64,000 bases of DNA from Flavobacterium muglaense (GTDB taxonomy: Bacteria > Bacteroidota > Bacteroidia > Flavobacteriales > Flavobacteriaceae): the NCBI RefSeq assembly GCF_014305155.1, contig NZ_JACRUK010000009.1, forward strand, positions 1-64,000, written 5' to 3'. The position numbers and the translations under genes are program-made. Below the pieces are notes generated by a model. It had not been told where the DNA came from. It saw nothing but the letters and a program-made list of their open reading frames with translations, and made no database searches. Below are positions 20,981 through 30,264 of the stretch, piece after piece (position 1 is the first letter of the stretch; each line of letters begins with the position of its first letter).

Positions 20981-21922
20981 TTAATTAATTGTATTTAACA
21001 TTTGAGCAATTTCGTCTAATCTTGGCGTCAGAATAATTTCGATTCTACGATTCTTTGCTTTTCCTTCAGCAGTTGCATTACTTGCCAATGGAGAAAATTC
21101 TCCACGACCTGCAGCTGTTAAACTTTGTTTATTGATCATTTTATTTTCGCTTAAAATAGCCACAATTGCAGTCGCTCTTTTTGTAGATAAATCCCAGTTA
21201 TTTGCAATAGGTCCAGCGCTAGAAAAACCATCATCATCAGTATGGCCTTCGATCAAGACCGAAATATCTGGATTATCTGCTAATACTTTACCCAATTCTA
21301 CTACCGCTTTTTTTCCTTCAGAACCTACAGAGTAGCTACCAGAATTGAATAGCAATTTATTTTCCATAGACACGTATACTTTTCCGTTCTTTTGTTCTAC
21401 AGTCAATCCTTTTCCTTCAAAACTATTCAAGGCTTTAGATAACGTTTCCTTTAATTTTTTCATTGCAGCTTCTTTCGCAGCAATTATAGATTCCATTTCT
21501 TGTAAACGCTGTGAACTTTTATTCAAACGCTCTTGTTCAATAGCCAATGCTTTACCTTTTGCATCTAGCTGCGCTAATAAATCACGGTTTTTAGCCATAT
21601 TAGATGTTAAGGCTTCGCTGCTGTTTTTTTCTAAAGCTTTATAAGACTCTTGCAAAAGATCCATTTTCGTTTTTAAAGCAGCATTGTCAGCAATCCATTT
21701 GTCACGTTCTTGTTTTACTTTATCCGAAGCCACTTTTAAGGCGTTCAAATCCATTTCTAACTGGTTCTTATCTTTCAATAATTTCCCATTCGCATCAGAT
21801 ATACTTCTGTTTTCTTTTTTTAGATCAGTGTACTTATTTTCTAAATCTGTGTATATTTTCTTAGACACACATGAAGTAGAAAGTGCTATAATCAACAAAC
21901 CAATTGAGATTTTCTTTATCAT
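20981..21922 (-). CDS. OmpA-family lipoprotein with coiled coil
   Basis: Outer-membrane lipoprotein that probably binds peptidoglycan. The 313 residues comprise signal and lipobox (MIKKISIGLLIIALSTSC), a long heptad-rich coiled coil (about 25-165) and a C-terminal OmpA domain (about 180-300) with the diaminopimelate-binding region ISVLIEGHTDDDGF...NWDLSTKRATAIVAIL and AAGRGEFSPLASN...NRRIEIIL. It has no beta-barrel. The coiled coil could span the periplasm or mediate oligomers. It lies 41 bp after xth on the same strand. Confidence 0.88.
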   Translation of the reverse strand: MIKKISIGLLIIALSTSCVSKKIYTDLENKYTDLKKENRSISDANGKLLKDKNQLEMDLNALKVASDKVKQERDKWIADNAALKTKMDLLQESYKALEKNSSEALTSNMAKNRDLLAQLDAKGKALAIEQERLNKSSQRLQEMESIIAAKEAAMKKLKETLSKALNSFEGKGLTVEQKNGKVYVSMENKLLFNSGSYSVGSEGKKAVVELGKVLADNPDISVLIEGHTDDDGFSSAGPIANNWDLSTKRATAIVAILSENKMINKQSLTAAGRGEFSPLASNATAEGKAKNRRIEIILTPRLDEIAQMLNTIN

Positions 21923-21963
21923 TTTTATTAATTTAAAATTTAATTATTTTTTTTATAATTCGC

Positions 21964-22728
21964 TTATGCTATTTCAACAACAACGGGACAATGGTCAGAA
22001 TGTTTCGCTTCGGGCAGAATAAATGCTCTTTTAATCTTGTCTTTTAGAGGTTCGCTTACTAAACAGTAATCAATACGCCATCCTTTATTGTTTAACCTTG
22101 CCGATGGAAAACGCATGGTCCACCAGGTATAATTATCGGGTTCTTTATTTAGCAAACGAAAACTATCTATGAATCCATTTTTCAAAAAGGCATCTAACCA
22201 AGCACGTTCTTCAGGTAAAAACCCAGATGTTTTTTTATTGCGTATTGGATCATGAATATCAATAGCTTCGTGGCAAATATTGTAATCCCCACATATCACA
22301 AGGTTAGGCACTTCCTTTTTCAATTCGGTAATATAATTTTGAAAGTCATCCATGAACATGAATTTATGACTCAAGCGCTCACTATTGGTTCCCGAAGGCA
22401 AATACAAACTCATTACAGAAACCGTATCAAAATCGACACGAATATTCCTACCTTCAAAATCCATGTGCTCGATACCAGTACCATAAACCACATTATTAGG
22501 CTTCACTTTTGACAAGATTGCTACACCGCTATACCCTTTTTTTGTAGCTGGAAACCAGTAATGATAAGGGTAACCTGCTAGCTCAAAATCAAGCAAAGGA
22601 ATTTGCTCAGGACTTGCCTTAATTTCCTGTAGACAAATGACATCAGGATCAGCTTGTTGTAACCAATCGATAAATCCTTTAGAAATTGCCGCTCGAATTC
22701 CGTTCACATTATAAGAAATAATCTTCAT
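21964..22728 (-). CDS. xth: Exodeoxyribonuclease III
   Basis: Base-excision-repair enzyme acting as AP endonuclease and 3'-5' exonuclease. The 254 residues have the full set of EEP-family motifs: ISYNVNGIRAA at the start, ICLQEIKA (metal-binding Glu near 36), SLYLPSG, VICGDYNI (Asp/Asn), WRIDYCLVS and the C-terminal SDHCPVVVEI (catalytic His). A minus-strand -7 box TATTTTTG (22749-22756) lies about 20 bp upstream of the start. Confidence 0.96.
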   Translation of the reverse strand: MKIISYNVNGIRAAISKGFIDWLQQADPDVICLQEIKASPEQIPLLDFELAGYPYHYWFPATKKGYSGVAILSKVKPNNVVYGTGIEHMDFEGRNIRVDFDTVSVMSLYLPSGTNSERLSHKFMFMDDFQNYITELKKEVPNLVICGDYNICHEAIDIHDPIRNKKTSGFLPEERAWLDAFLKNGFIDSFRLLNKEPDNYTWWTMRFPSARLNNKGWRIDYCLVSEPLKDKIKRAFILPEAKHSDHCPVVVEIA

Positions 22729-22832
22729 CTAAATTTAATTTTGGTTTCCAAAAATACTAAAAATAAAAAAGCATCTCGTATAAATAACGAGAAAATCGAA
22801 TCGCTACATAGGTGGTTAATCGAGTTTTTTTC

Positions 22833-22840
22833 TATCTTTG
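22833..22840 (+). promoter_or_regulatory. -7 element of the OlsF-like gene
   Basis: TATCTTTG matches TAnnTTTG exactly and lies 25 bp before the ATG at 22866. No clear -33 TTG is seen at standard spacing. Confidence 0.45.
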
Positions 22841-22865
22841 TTTTTCGCTCAAAAACAAAAAGTAA

Positions 22866-24671
22866 ATGGGTTTAGTTACCGCCAAAGAAGTTGCAAAAGC
22901 AATAAATGCAGAAAAATACGGAGTTTTAGGAACTTTTTCCGGTTGGGTATTGATGAAAGTGTTAAAAATTTCAACTCTTAATAAATTTTACGATAGTAAT
23001 AAACACTTAAAAGACGTAGAATTCTTAAACGCTATTGTTGACGATCTCCAAATAAAATTTGAAATTCCCGAAGAAGACTTAAAACGATTACCTAAAGAAG
23101 GCGCTTATATTACTATCTCTAATCATCCATTAGGAGGAATTGATGGAGTTTTGCTATTGAAATTAATGTTAGAAAGAGAGCCTAATTTTAAAATTATAGC
23201 TAATTTTCTTTTGCACCGTATAGAGCCGCTTAAAAAATACATTATGCCTGTAAATCCTTTTGAAAATCATAAGGATGTCAAATCAAGCGTTGTAGGGATT
23301 AAAGAAACTTTACGTCATTTAAGTGATGGCAAACCACTAGGAATGTTTCCTGCGGGAGAAGTTTCAAGCTATAAAGACGGGCAGTTAATGGTTGACAAAC
23401 CATGGGAAGAAGGAGCTATCAAGGTAATTAGAAAAGCACAAGTCCCTGTTGTTCCTATATATTTCCATGCCAAAAACAGTAGGCTTTTTTACTTTTTATC
23501 TAAAATTAGCGACACTTTACGTACCGCAAAATTACCATCTGAAGTTTTTAGCCAACGCAATCGCGTCATCAAAGTACGAATTGGTAAACCCATTTCTGTT
23601 GCAGAACAAAACGAACATCTTTCACTAGAATCCTATTCGGAGTTCTTGAGAAAAAAAACATACATGCTTGCTAATCCTTTTGAAAAGGAAAGCAAATTAT
23701 TACACACACCTCATTTAAAATTACCCAAAAGCATCCCGAAAGAAATTGCAACTCCTGCAAATGGCGAAAAAATGATTGCCGAAGTAAATGCTTTACGAGA
23801 CACCGATTGCCGATTATTACAAAGCAAAAATTACGAAGTCTTTTTTGCCGAAGCAAAAAACATACCCAATGTATTGCATGAAATAGGACGCTTACGCGAA
23901 ATTACCTTTAGAGAAGTTGGCGAAGGAACTAACGAGTCGATCGATTTAGATAAATTTGACCAATATTACCACCACCTATTTTTATGGGATGAAGACGCAA
24001 AGAAAATTGCAGGTGCTTACAGAATGGGATTGGGATCTGAAATTTTCCCGAAATATGGTATTGAAGGTTTTTACTTAAATGAACTTTTCCGTTTTGAACC
24101 TGAATTGCATGATATGATGCATCAATCTATCGAAATGGGTCGTGCCTTTATCATCAAGGAATACCAACAAAAACCGATGCCTTTATTCCTGTTATGGAAA
24201 GGTATTATTCATACTACCTTACGTTTTCCAGAGCATAAATTCTTGCTTGGCGGTGTGAGTATTAGCAATCAATTCTCGGATTTCTCAAAATCATTGATGA
24301 TTGAATTCATGAAATCAAATTACTACGATCCGTATATTGCACAGTACATACATCCTAAAAAAGCCTATAAAGTTAAACTGAAAGATGCCGACAAAGATTT
24401 CATTTTTAATGAAACAGAAGCCGATTTGAATAAATTTGATAAAATTATTGACGAGTTAGAACCCGGAAGTTTACGCTTACCTGTATTGATAAAAAAATAC
24501 ATCAAGCAAAATGCGAAGGTGGTTGCTTTTAATGTCGATCCTTTATTCAACAATGCAGTCGATGGTTTAATGTATATAAGAATCGCCGATATTCCAGAAA
24601 GCACTATGAAACCCGTTATGGAGGAATTTCAAGCTGAACTCGAAAGAAAGTTGGCTGAAAAAGAAGAGTAA
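22866..24671 (+). CDS. Bifunctional aminolipid acyltransferase (OlsF-like)
   Basis: Two acyltransferase domains in 601 residues. The N-terminal lysophospholipid-acyltransferase domain (about 60-280) has the NHPLGGIDG active-site motif and the FPAGEVS motif. The C-terminal domain (about 320-520) is an OlsB/GNAT-like N-acyltransferase (EIGRLREITFREVGEG; FYLNELFRF; LLGGVSISNQFS). This order matches OlsF, described in Serratia and Flavobacterium as making ornithine lipid in two steps: N-acylation by the C-terminal half, then O-acylation by the N-terminal half. The amino acid head group (ornithine, glycine or other) cannot be told from sequence. Confidence 0.82.
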   Translation: MGLVTAKEVAKAINAEKYGVLGTFSGWVLMKVLKISTLNKFYDSNKHLKDVEFLNAIVDDLQIKFEIPEEDLKRLPKEGAYITISNHPLGGIDGVLLLKLMLEREPNFKIIANFLLHRIEPLKKYIMPVNPFENHKDVKSSVVGIKETLRHLSDGKPLGMFPAGEVSSYKDGQLMVDKPWEEGAIKVIRKAQVPVVPIYFHAKNSRLFYFLSKISDTLRTAKLPSEVFSQRNRVIKVRIGKPISVAEQNEHLSLESYSEFLRKKTYMLANPFEKESKLLHTPHLKLPKSIPKEIATPANGEKMIAEVNALRDTDCRLLQSKNYEVFFAEAKNIPNVLHEIGRLREITFREVGEGTNESIDLDKFDQYYHHLFLWDEDAKKIAGAYRMGLGSEIFPKYGIEGFYLNELFRFEPELHDMMHQSIEMGRAFIIKEYQQKPMPLFLLWKGIIHTTLRFPEHKFLLGGVSISNQFSDFSKSLMIEFMKSNYYDPYIAQYIHPKKAYKVKLKDADKDFIFNETEADLNKFDKIIDELEPGSLRLPVLIKKYIKQNAKVVAFNVDPLFNNAVDGLMYIRIADIPESTMKPVMEEFQAELERKLAEKEE

Positions 24672-24690
24672 ATTATCTAACTATAAATTA

Positions 24691-24720
24691 AAAAGTCTCG
24701 ACAATGTCGAGACTTTTTAA
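24691..24720. terminator. Bidirectional terminator
   Basis: AAAAAGTCTCGA and TCGAGACTTTTT form a 12-bp stem around a CAATG loop, with A and T runs built into the ends. It serves the convergent OlsF-like gene (plus) and the dehydrogenase-VOC gene (minus). Confidence 0.8.
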
Positions 24721-24732
24721 TTTAATTTCATA

Positions 24733-26094
24733 TTATTTGAAAGCGTTATCTATCGGTTCCCATAGTTCTATTTTGTTTCCTTCTGGATCTAAAATCCAAC
24801 CGAATTTCCCATAATCATAGGTCTCCATTTCCCCTACAATTGTTACACCCTCATTAGCTAATTTTTTCAACAAATTTTCTAGATTTTCAACTCTGAAATT
24901 TTGCATGAATTGCTTTTCGCTTGGCGCAAAATAAGCAGTATCGGCTGCAAAAGGCGACCATTGCGTAGAACAGTCTTCGCCATCGTTGTTTTTCCACCAG
25001 AACGTCGACCCGTAATCATCTGTTTTTAAACCCAAATGTTTACCGTACCAAGCCACTAGCTCCTTAGAATTTTCGGCCTTGAAGAAAAAGCCTCCAATTC
25101 CCGTTACGCGTTTTTCGACTTTACCCAGTTCCGGCTCCCCAAAATACTTTGCTTTTATTTTATCGACAATTACTTGCGCCAGGCGTTCATGACTCTCAAA
25201 TGTCCAGCCCGCAACATGGGGTGTCAAAATCACATTTGGAGCATCTAATAAATACTGAAAAGCTTCGGGTGTATTGTCTTCTTGGAATAAAGTTTCAAAA
25301 GATAGTTTTTCATATTCTAAAACATCCAGTCCTGCTCCTAGAATCTCGCCTGCTTTCATAGCAGCAACAAGATCAGCCGTTACGATGTTTTTTCCTCTTG
25401 AGGTATTGACAATCCAAAACGGTTTAGCAAAGCCTTTAATAAACGCGGCATTCACCATTTTATCCGTCTCGGGCGTCCACGGAAGGTGCAGACTTAGGAC
25501 TTCTACTTTTTGTTGGAATTCTTCAAAGGAAACTTGCTTCGCATTTCCATCACCTACATTTTCTAGAATATCGTAGCACAAGACTTGAACGTCAAAACCA
25601 CGTAGCTTCTTGGCAAATGATTTTCCCATATTTCCGTAACCGATGATTCCTACGGTTTTACCATCGAGTTCATGACCGCGATTGCTTTCTCGGTTCCAGT
25701 GTCCAGAACGGATCTCTTTATCGGCTGTGTTTAATTTATTGAACAGGGAAAGAATCATCCCCAAAGAATGCTCGGCAACTGCATTACGATTTCCTTCAGG
25801 AGCCGCGATTAACGTTACCTTTTTGCTAGTTGCATATTCGCAGTCTATACTTTCAAGACCGGCGCCTACACGTGCTATAAATTGCAAATTTGTGGCTTTA
25901 TCGAGGAATTGTTTGTCAATTTTAAAGCGACTGCGGATTACGATTCCTTGATAATCGTGAATTTTAGCTTCCACTTCTTCTTTGGTCGAACTAAAATCAG
26001 ACTCATTCGTAAATCCTAATGCTTGCAATTGCTCCCACATAATGGAATTATTGCTATCTATATGTAGTATTTTGATGTTTTCGGGATGCAACAT
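24733..26094 (-). CDS. D-2-hydroxyacid dehydrogenase fused to a VOC/glyoxalase-like domain
   Basis: One continuous frame of 453 residues encodes two usually separate proteins. Residues 1 to about 320 are an NAD-dependent D-2-hydroxyacid dehydrogenase of the phosphoglycerate-dehydrogenase type: VGIIGYGNMGKSFAKKL (Rossmann loop), ARVGAGLESID, NTSRGKNI (catalytic-Arg region) and LTPHVAGWT (catalytic His). About 335-450 is a complete vicinal-oxygen-chelate domain (GIGGFFFKAENSKELVAWYG; GWILDPEGNKIELWEP). The linker is short (KYFGEPELGKVEKR). The VOC part begins like a free-standing protein but with Val where a start Met would be. Whether the first half makes serine precursors is unclear. Confidence 0.85.
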   Translation of the reverse strand: MLHPENIKILHIDSNNSIMWEQLQALGFTNESDFSSTKEEVEAKIHDYQGIVIRSRFKIDKQFLDKATNLQFIARVGAGLESIDCEYATSKKVTLIAAPEGNRNAVAEHSLGMILSLFNKLNTADKEIRSGHWNRESNRGHELDGKTVGIIGYGNMGKSFAKKLRGFDVQVLCYDILENVGDGNAKQVSFEEFQQKVEVLSLHLPWTPETDKMVNAAFIKGFAKPFWIVNTSRGKNIVTADLVAAMKAGEILGAGLDVLEYEKLSFETLFQEDNTPEAFQYLLDAPNVILTPHVAGWTFESHERLAQVIVDKIKAKYFGEPELGKVEKRVTGIGGFFFKAENSKELVAWYGKHLGLKTDDYGSTFWWKNNDGEDCSTQWSPFAADTAYFAPSEKQFMQNFRVENLENLLKKLANEGVTIVGEMETYDYGKFGWILDPEGNKIELWEPIDNAFK

Positions 26095-26117
26095 GGAATT
26101 TTTTATTTACTGTTGCC

Positions 26118-26125
26118 CAAAGTTA
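26118..26125 (-). promoter_or_regulatory. -7 element of the dehydrogenase-VOC gene
   Basis: On the minus strand the sequence is TAACTTTG, a match to TAnnTTTG, placed 24 bp upstream of the start codon at 26094. Confidence 0.45.
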
Positions 26126-26301
26126 CAAATTTGAATCAGGAATCGTTTCTAATTTGTTTGTATAATTAGATCGATGGACAAATTGCATTAACCCTCCAAA
26201 CACCATTAAGTGTACTATAAATTTAAAAAAAGGAACGTTTTACCATCGTACCAATCAAAAAATGTTGCGAAAGTTGCAAACACAATACCTGTCAACAACA
26301 T
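26123..26301 (-). pseudogene. Possible remnant of a small membrane-protein gene
   Basis: Minus-strand translation gives MLLTGIVFATFATFFDWYD to about residue 28, ending at a stop at 26215-26217. The neighbouring frame continues in the same style (FIVHLMVFGGLMQFVHR) to a stop at 26123-26125. Together they look like one small membrane protein with two hydrophobic segments broken by a frameshift in an AT run. No homolog is named, and the case rests on composition only. Confidence 0.3.
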
Positions 26302-26349
26302 GATTTTTACTCATTTCTTCTACTGTGGTTTCATGGGAACTATTTATAC

Positions 26350-26739
26350 TTATTTCCTATCATATTCACTTTGATAACAATCATTACACTCATCATTCAA
26401 AAACAATTTATTGTCATCCACCTCAAAAGATTGACTAGGTCTTCCTGATTCATAGACTAACATTTGTTTGTCACCACCAAAAATTGATTTTTTAGTTTGA
26501 ATCGAATAAGAATCCGTTTGCAAAAGACTTCCGTCTAGATAATATTGAATTGTAGTTGCGGTAATCACTATTTGCCTGCTGCTTGCTGTTGAACTAGGAC
26601 TTGTAGTCGTTCCTGCTAAACCACCGCTAGACTCGACCCATTCCCAGCTACCAACAAGCGCCTTTGTACCAGGCTCAACCGTTGAAGAACAACCTGCCAA
26701 AACAAAAACCAATATAATACTTGCGAGACACTTTTTCAT
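26350..26739 (-). CDS. Small lipocalin-like lipoprotein
   Basis: A 129-residue exported lipoprotein: signal and lipobox MKKCLASIILVFVLAGC (Cys17). The mature part starts with LVGSWEWVESSGGLAG, a pattern common to small Bacteroidota lipocalin-like proteins, and ends with a Cys-containing segment (NDECNDCYQSEYD). The central Ser/Thr-rich loop (TTTSPSSTASS) is low complexity. Single gene, function unknown. Confidence 0.7.
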   Translation of the reverse strand: MKKCLASIILVFVLAGCSSTVEPGTKALVGSWEWVESSGGLAGTTTSPSSTASSRQIVITATTIQYYLDGSLLQTDSYSIQTKKSIFGGDKQMLVYESGRPSQSFEVDDNKLFLNDECNDCYQSEYDRK

Positions 26740-26801
26740 AAGAAATACTTTTTAGTTTAGATGATTGAAAAACAGAAAGGTTGCGCTCCAAACCGACAAA
26801 C

Positions 26802-27755
26802 TTACACAATTACATATTTTGTTTTATTCATTAATCCCACACTTTTAAACAAGTTTAAGTCCATTCCTTTTTTTAAATCTCTACTTGCAGTGGCTGATGA
26901 AAGGTCTTTAAAAATATTCATATAATCCTTCCTCGTAAAATCGACTAAACCTAGACTTAAAAAATAATCCAGACGGTCAATATTTTTTAAAACTCTGTTA
27001 TTATAAGAAAGCAAAATACCTAATGCCTCTTCAATCACTGCTAGCATGTACTCCATAAAATAAGTTGACTTTCCTGTTTTATCACTCATCGCCAATGACT
27101 GATAATATTCTGTTTGAGTCTTACTAATTAATGTTTCAAATGGTAAGAATTCAAATACTGGATATTCTGAAATTAAGATTAAAGTTTGCCACAATCGGCC
27201 CATTCTACCGTTACCATCTAGAAAAGGATGAATAAACTCCATTTCATAATGAAACACACAACTTTTAATAAGTATCAATTCATCATTGTCTTTCAAATAA
27301 TCAAATAGATCATTCATTAAAAAAGGGACATTTGCATGAGGTGGCGCAACATGTTCCACCTTATTACCTTTCACAATACCAACCCCTTTATTGCGATATC
27401 TTCCTGGATTTCCCATTAAACCTGTCATCAAGTCTGCATGAGCATTTAAAAAATCTTTAGCCGATGAAAATTTAAAAGTGTTTAACTTAGAATATACTTT
27501 TATTGCATTTAAAACCTCCAAAACATCTTTTTCAGGACCTATAACTCTTTTGTTCTCGAGTAAAGCGGTGATTTGTTCTTCGGTTAAGGTATTTCCCTCT
27601 ATCTGTAAGGAAGAATGAATTGTTTTAATACGATTCTGTTTTCTAAGTTGTGGTGATTGCCTGCTTAAAAATGTGGCATTTACCGCACCTAACTTTTCAG
27701 ATATACTACTAATTAATTTTAATATTTTGGGTGTAATGTCATACGGAGGTTTCAT
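26802..27755 (-). CDS. Fic-domain protein with winged-helix C-terminus
   Basis: Probable AMPylase of the Fic/Doc family. From MKPPYDITPK the protein has 317 residues. An N-terminal inhibitory helix carries SSLQIEGN (the (S/T)xxxE(G/N) motif near residue 48), typical of class II Fic proteins that are autoinhibited. The catalytic loop is HPFLDGNGRMGR (catalytic His near 179), preceded by the flap region NKVEHVAPPHANVPFLM. The last 60 residues (RKDYMNIFKDLSSATASRDLKKG) look like a winged helix-turn-helix. A 26-bp palindrome overlaps the start. A Met at 27767 would add four residues and put the palindrome inside the gene; I prefer 27755. Confidence 0.88.
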   Translation of the reverse strand: MKPPYDITPKILKLISSISEKLGAVNATFLSRQSPQLRKQNRIKTIHSSLQIEGNTLTEEQITALLENKRVIGPEKDVLEVLNAIKVYSKLNTFKFSSAKDFLNAHADLMTGLMGNPGRYRNKGVGIVKGNKVEHVAPPHANVPFLMNDLFDYLKDNDELILIKSCVFHYEMEFIHPFLDGNGRMGRLWQTLILISEYPVFEFLPFETLISKTQTEYYQSLAMSDKTGKSTYFMEYMLAVIEEALGILLSYNNRVLKNIDRLDYFLSLGLVDFTRKDYMNIFKDLSSATASRDLKKGMDLNLFKSVGLMNKTKYVIV

Positions 27756-27780
27756 TGATAGTATCATTTGATACTATCAA
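27755..27780. promoter_or_regulatory. Palindromic operator at the fic start
   Basis: TTGATAGTATCA (27755-27766) and TGATACTATCAA (27769-27780) are perfect 12-bp inverted arms with a 2-bp spacer. They lie directly against the proposed fic ATG. This is a typical size and place for an autorepressor site, possibly bound by the Fic protein's own winged-helix domain. Confidence 0.55.
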
Positions 27781-28002
27781 AAGTAGCTTTACTTATTGAT
27801 TCAAGCAAATAAATCAGGAACAAATTGCAACATAAAACGATAGGCCTTACAAATGTTTTCTTTTGTACTCCCTTATTTCAGCTGATTGCAATAAGATCTT
27901 GTTAACGAATGTTCTAGTATCTCCTTGACTTAAATAGCACCACCACTCTCGCGTGAGGGATAGCAGCTAGCTACCGAAGTAGCGCGTATAGCCCGACGCC
28001 AT
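27781..28002. repeat. Intergenic gap with a structured dispersed element
   Basis: The gap between fic and proC (both minus strand) has no credible gene. At 27951-28000 there is a compact fold: GCGT...ACGC and GGG...CCC outer pairings around a hairpin GCTAC-CGAA-GTAGC (27970-27983) with a GNRA-like loop. It looks like one of the palindromic elements scattered through flavobacterial genomes. Its function is unknown. Confidence 0.45.
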
Positions 28003-28050
28003 AAAAAAAAGGGTCTCATCAAGACTTTGCTGATGAGACCCTTTTATTTT
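28003..28050. terminator. Bidirectional terminator after proC
   Basis: GGGTCTCATCA (28011-28021) and TGATGAGACCC (28031-28041) form a perfect 11-bp stem, with eight A residues before it and a T-rich run after it. It lies just past the proC stop on the minus strand. Confidence 0.8.
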
Positions 28051-28084
28051 ATGGGGGCACGCCCAAAACGATATTCGTTCTAGC

Positions 28085-28861
28085 TTACCCTTTTATTTTT
28101 TTTAATGCTGCTTTGATTCCGCGTATTATTGATGAACTAAAGCCGTGCGACTCCATTTCGCTCAATCCTGCTATGGTACAACCTTGTGGCGTAGTCACGC
28201 GATCAATTAATTGTTCTGGATGGACTTGCTCTTCCATTAGCATTTTGGCTGCTCCTTTTACGGTTTGTGCCGAAATTTCTAAAGCAGTTTGCCAGTCAAA
28301 ACCTATTTCGATTCCTGCCTGCATAGACGCACGAATGTAACGCAATGCAAAGGCAGTTCCTGAGGCAGCTAGCACGGTTGCAGCATCCATCAACTTCTCA
28401 TCAATTACAGGAGCAGTACCTAAATCAGCAAAAAGAGTTACTAATTTTTGACCTTGGGCCGCATTATTTTCATGAAAAGAAATACAAGTCGCCGACTCTC
28501 CAAATTGTGCTGCGATATTAGGCATGATGCGGATTGCTTGATGCTCTTGTCCTATTTTATTTTGCAAAGCTTCTGTAGAAAGTCCAGTTACCGCCGAAGC
28601 GATAATTTTATTTTTAATGACTGGTAGAATCTCTGATAAAACCAAATCTACCTGATAGGGTTTTACGGTTAAAATCACGATATCAGCTTCTTGAATGGCA
28701 TGTGTATTATCTGTAGAAAGTGTAATTCCTAGCGGCTCTAAATGCTGGATTTTACTAATATTCCTGCGGGTTACCGTTATTTTATGGTTGCTGGAAAACT
28801 TAGCAAGCCCAATAGCAACAGAGGCCCCTAGATTACCGCCTCCAATAATGTGAATATTCAT
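28085..28861 (-). CDS. proC: Pyrroline-5-carboxylate reductase
   Basis: Last step of proline synthesis, NAD(P)H-dependent reduction of pyrroline-5-carboxylate. The 258 residues have an N-terminal Rossmann fold (IIGGGNLGASVAIGL), the VILTVKPYQVD segment, the IRIMPNIAAQFGES loop, and the C-terminal signature GCTIAGLSEMESHGFSSSI. Length is slightly under the usual 265-270. It lies 50 bp downstream of mgtE on the same strand. Confidence 0.95.
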   Translation of the reverse strand: MNIHIIGGGNLGASVAIGLAKFSSNHKITVTRRNISKIQHLEPLGITLSTDNTHAIQEADIVILTVKPYQVDLVLSEILPVIKNKIIASAVTGLSTEALQNKIGQEHQAIRIMPNIAAQFGESATCISFHENNAAQGQKLVTLFADLGTAPVIDEKLMDAATVLAASGTAFALRYIRASMQAGIEIGFDWQTALEISAQTVKGAAKMLMEEQVHPEQLIDRVTTPQGCTIAGLSEMESHGFSSSIIRGIKAALKKIKG

Positions 28862-28911
28862 TGTTAATAGTTATTAGTTGGTTGTTATAGTTCAATAGTT
28901 TTATGCATTTT

Positions 28912-30264
28912 TTAAAAGCCCAAAATCATTCTCGCAATAGAGAAATAGATTAGGATTCCGCAGATATCATTACTGGTTGTGATAAATGGTCCGGTTGCTA
29001 AAGCGGGGTCGACACCAAATTTATCCAACAATAACGGCACGAAAGTTCCAATTAATGAGGCAATAATAATCACCGACATTAAAGCGGCACAAATTACAAA
29101 TCCGATGATAGGTGGTTCACCCAATAAGAAGTAACTCCCTAAAAACAAGATTGCAGCTAAGATTCCTCCGTTTAATAAACTAAGTGAAATCTCTTTTATC
29201 AATCGTCTAAAAAGCGAACCGCTCAAGGTATTGTTAGCCAAACCTTGTACAATAATCGCTGATGACTGAACCCCTACGTTTCCTGCCATTGCGGCAATAA
29301 GTGGGGTAAAAAAGAAAAGGTTTCCGTGTTCAGCCATGGCGCCTTCAAACAAACCCAACACCCTTACGGTGATGAATCCTCCTAGAAGCGCTAAAACCAA
29401 CCATGGAAGACGTGCCTTAGATAATTCAAGAATACTATCATCTGCCTCAACATCCTGGGAGATACCGGCCGCTAACTGGTAATCTTTATCGGCTTCATCC
29501 CTAATTACGTCAATAATATCATCAATGGTAATACGACCCACTAAGCGCCCCATAGCATCGACTACAGGAATAGCCTCAAGATCGTACTTTTGCATGATAC
29601 GAGCTACCTCAACATCCTCGGCATCTACATTAACAAAGGTAACCTTCTTAATGTAAATATCTGATATTTGCGTTTTGGTCGAAGTTGTCAATAAATCTTT
29701 TAATGACAAGCGACCTTTTAATCTATTTTCGTCATCTACGACATAAATAGAGTGCACGCGCGAAACATTTTCGGCTTGGGCACGCATCTCCTTAACGCAG
29801 GTAAGCACGCTCCAATTTTCGTTTACTTTTACAAGCTCCTTACCCATTAATCCCCCAGCGGTATCCTCGTCATAGCGCAATAGGTCAATAATGTCCTTTG
29901 CGTGTTCTAAATCGTCCAGCTCAGAGATTACCTCTTCTTTCTTAGATTGCGAAAGCTCCGCGATGATATCCGCAGCATCATCGGTATTCAGCTCATCAAG
30001 CTCTTCTGCAATCTCTTTTGCAGAAAGTCTTTTAAGGATATTTTCTCTTAGATCGTCTTCTAATTCAAGAAGTATTTCAGATGTTTTCTCTGAATCTAAG
30101 ACCTTAAAAATATAGGTTGCCTCGTCAAAATCTAGTTCATCCAGAATCTCGGCTATATCGGCATGGTGCATTTCACCAAGTAAACGCTCTAAACCGGCGT
30201 CGTCCTTGTGGACAATGTATTGCTCTAATTCGAGTATTAAGTCTTTACTGATTTTAAATTCCAT
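28912..30264 (-). CDS. mgtE: Magnesium transporter MgtE
   Basis: Mg2+-gated inner-membrane channel. The 450 residues follow the family order: MgtE_N helical superhelix (about 10-130; acidic, with [17 protein letters not shown]), two CBS domains (about 140-260; [23 protein letters not shown]), a connecting helix, then five membrane helices (about 285-450) with the pore signature [17 protein letters not shown]. The start overlaps the rsmA stop region by 11 bp, which suggests coupled translation. Confidence 0.96.
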   Translation of the reverse strand: MEFKISKDLILELEQYIVHKDDAGLERLLGEMHHADIAEILDELDFDEATYIFKVLDSEKTSEILLELEDDLRENILKRLSAKEIAEELDELNTDDAADIIAELSQSKKEEVISELDDLEHAKDIIDLLRYDEDTAGGLMGKELVKVNENWSVLTCVKEMRAQAENVSRVHSIYVVDDENRLKGRLSLKDLLTTSTKTQISDIYIKKVTFVNVDAEDVEVARIMQKYDLEAIPVVDAMGRLVGRITIDDIIDVIRDEADKDYQLAAGISQDVEADDSILELSKARLPWLVLALLGGFITVRVLGLFEGAMAEHGNLFFFTPLIAAMAGNVGVQSSAIIVQGLANNTLSGSLFRRLIKEISLSLLNGGILAAILFLGSYFLLGEPPIIGFVICAALMSVIIIASLIGTFVPLLLDKFGVDPALATGPFITTSNDICGILIYFSIARMILGF

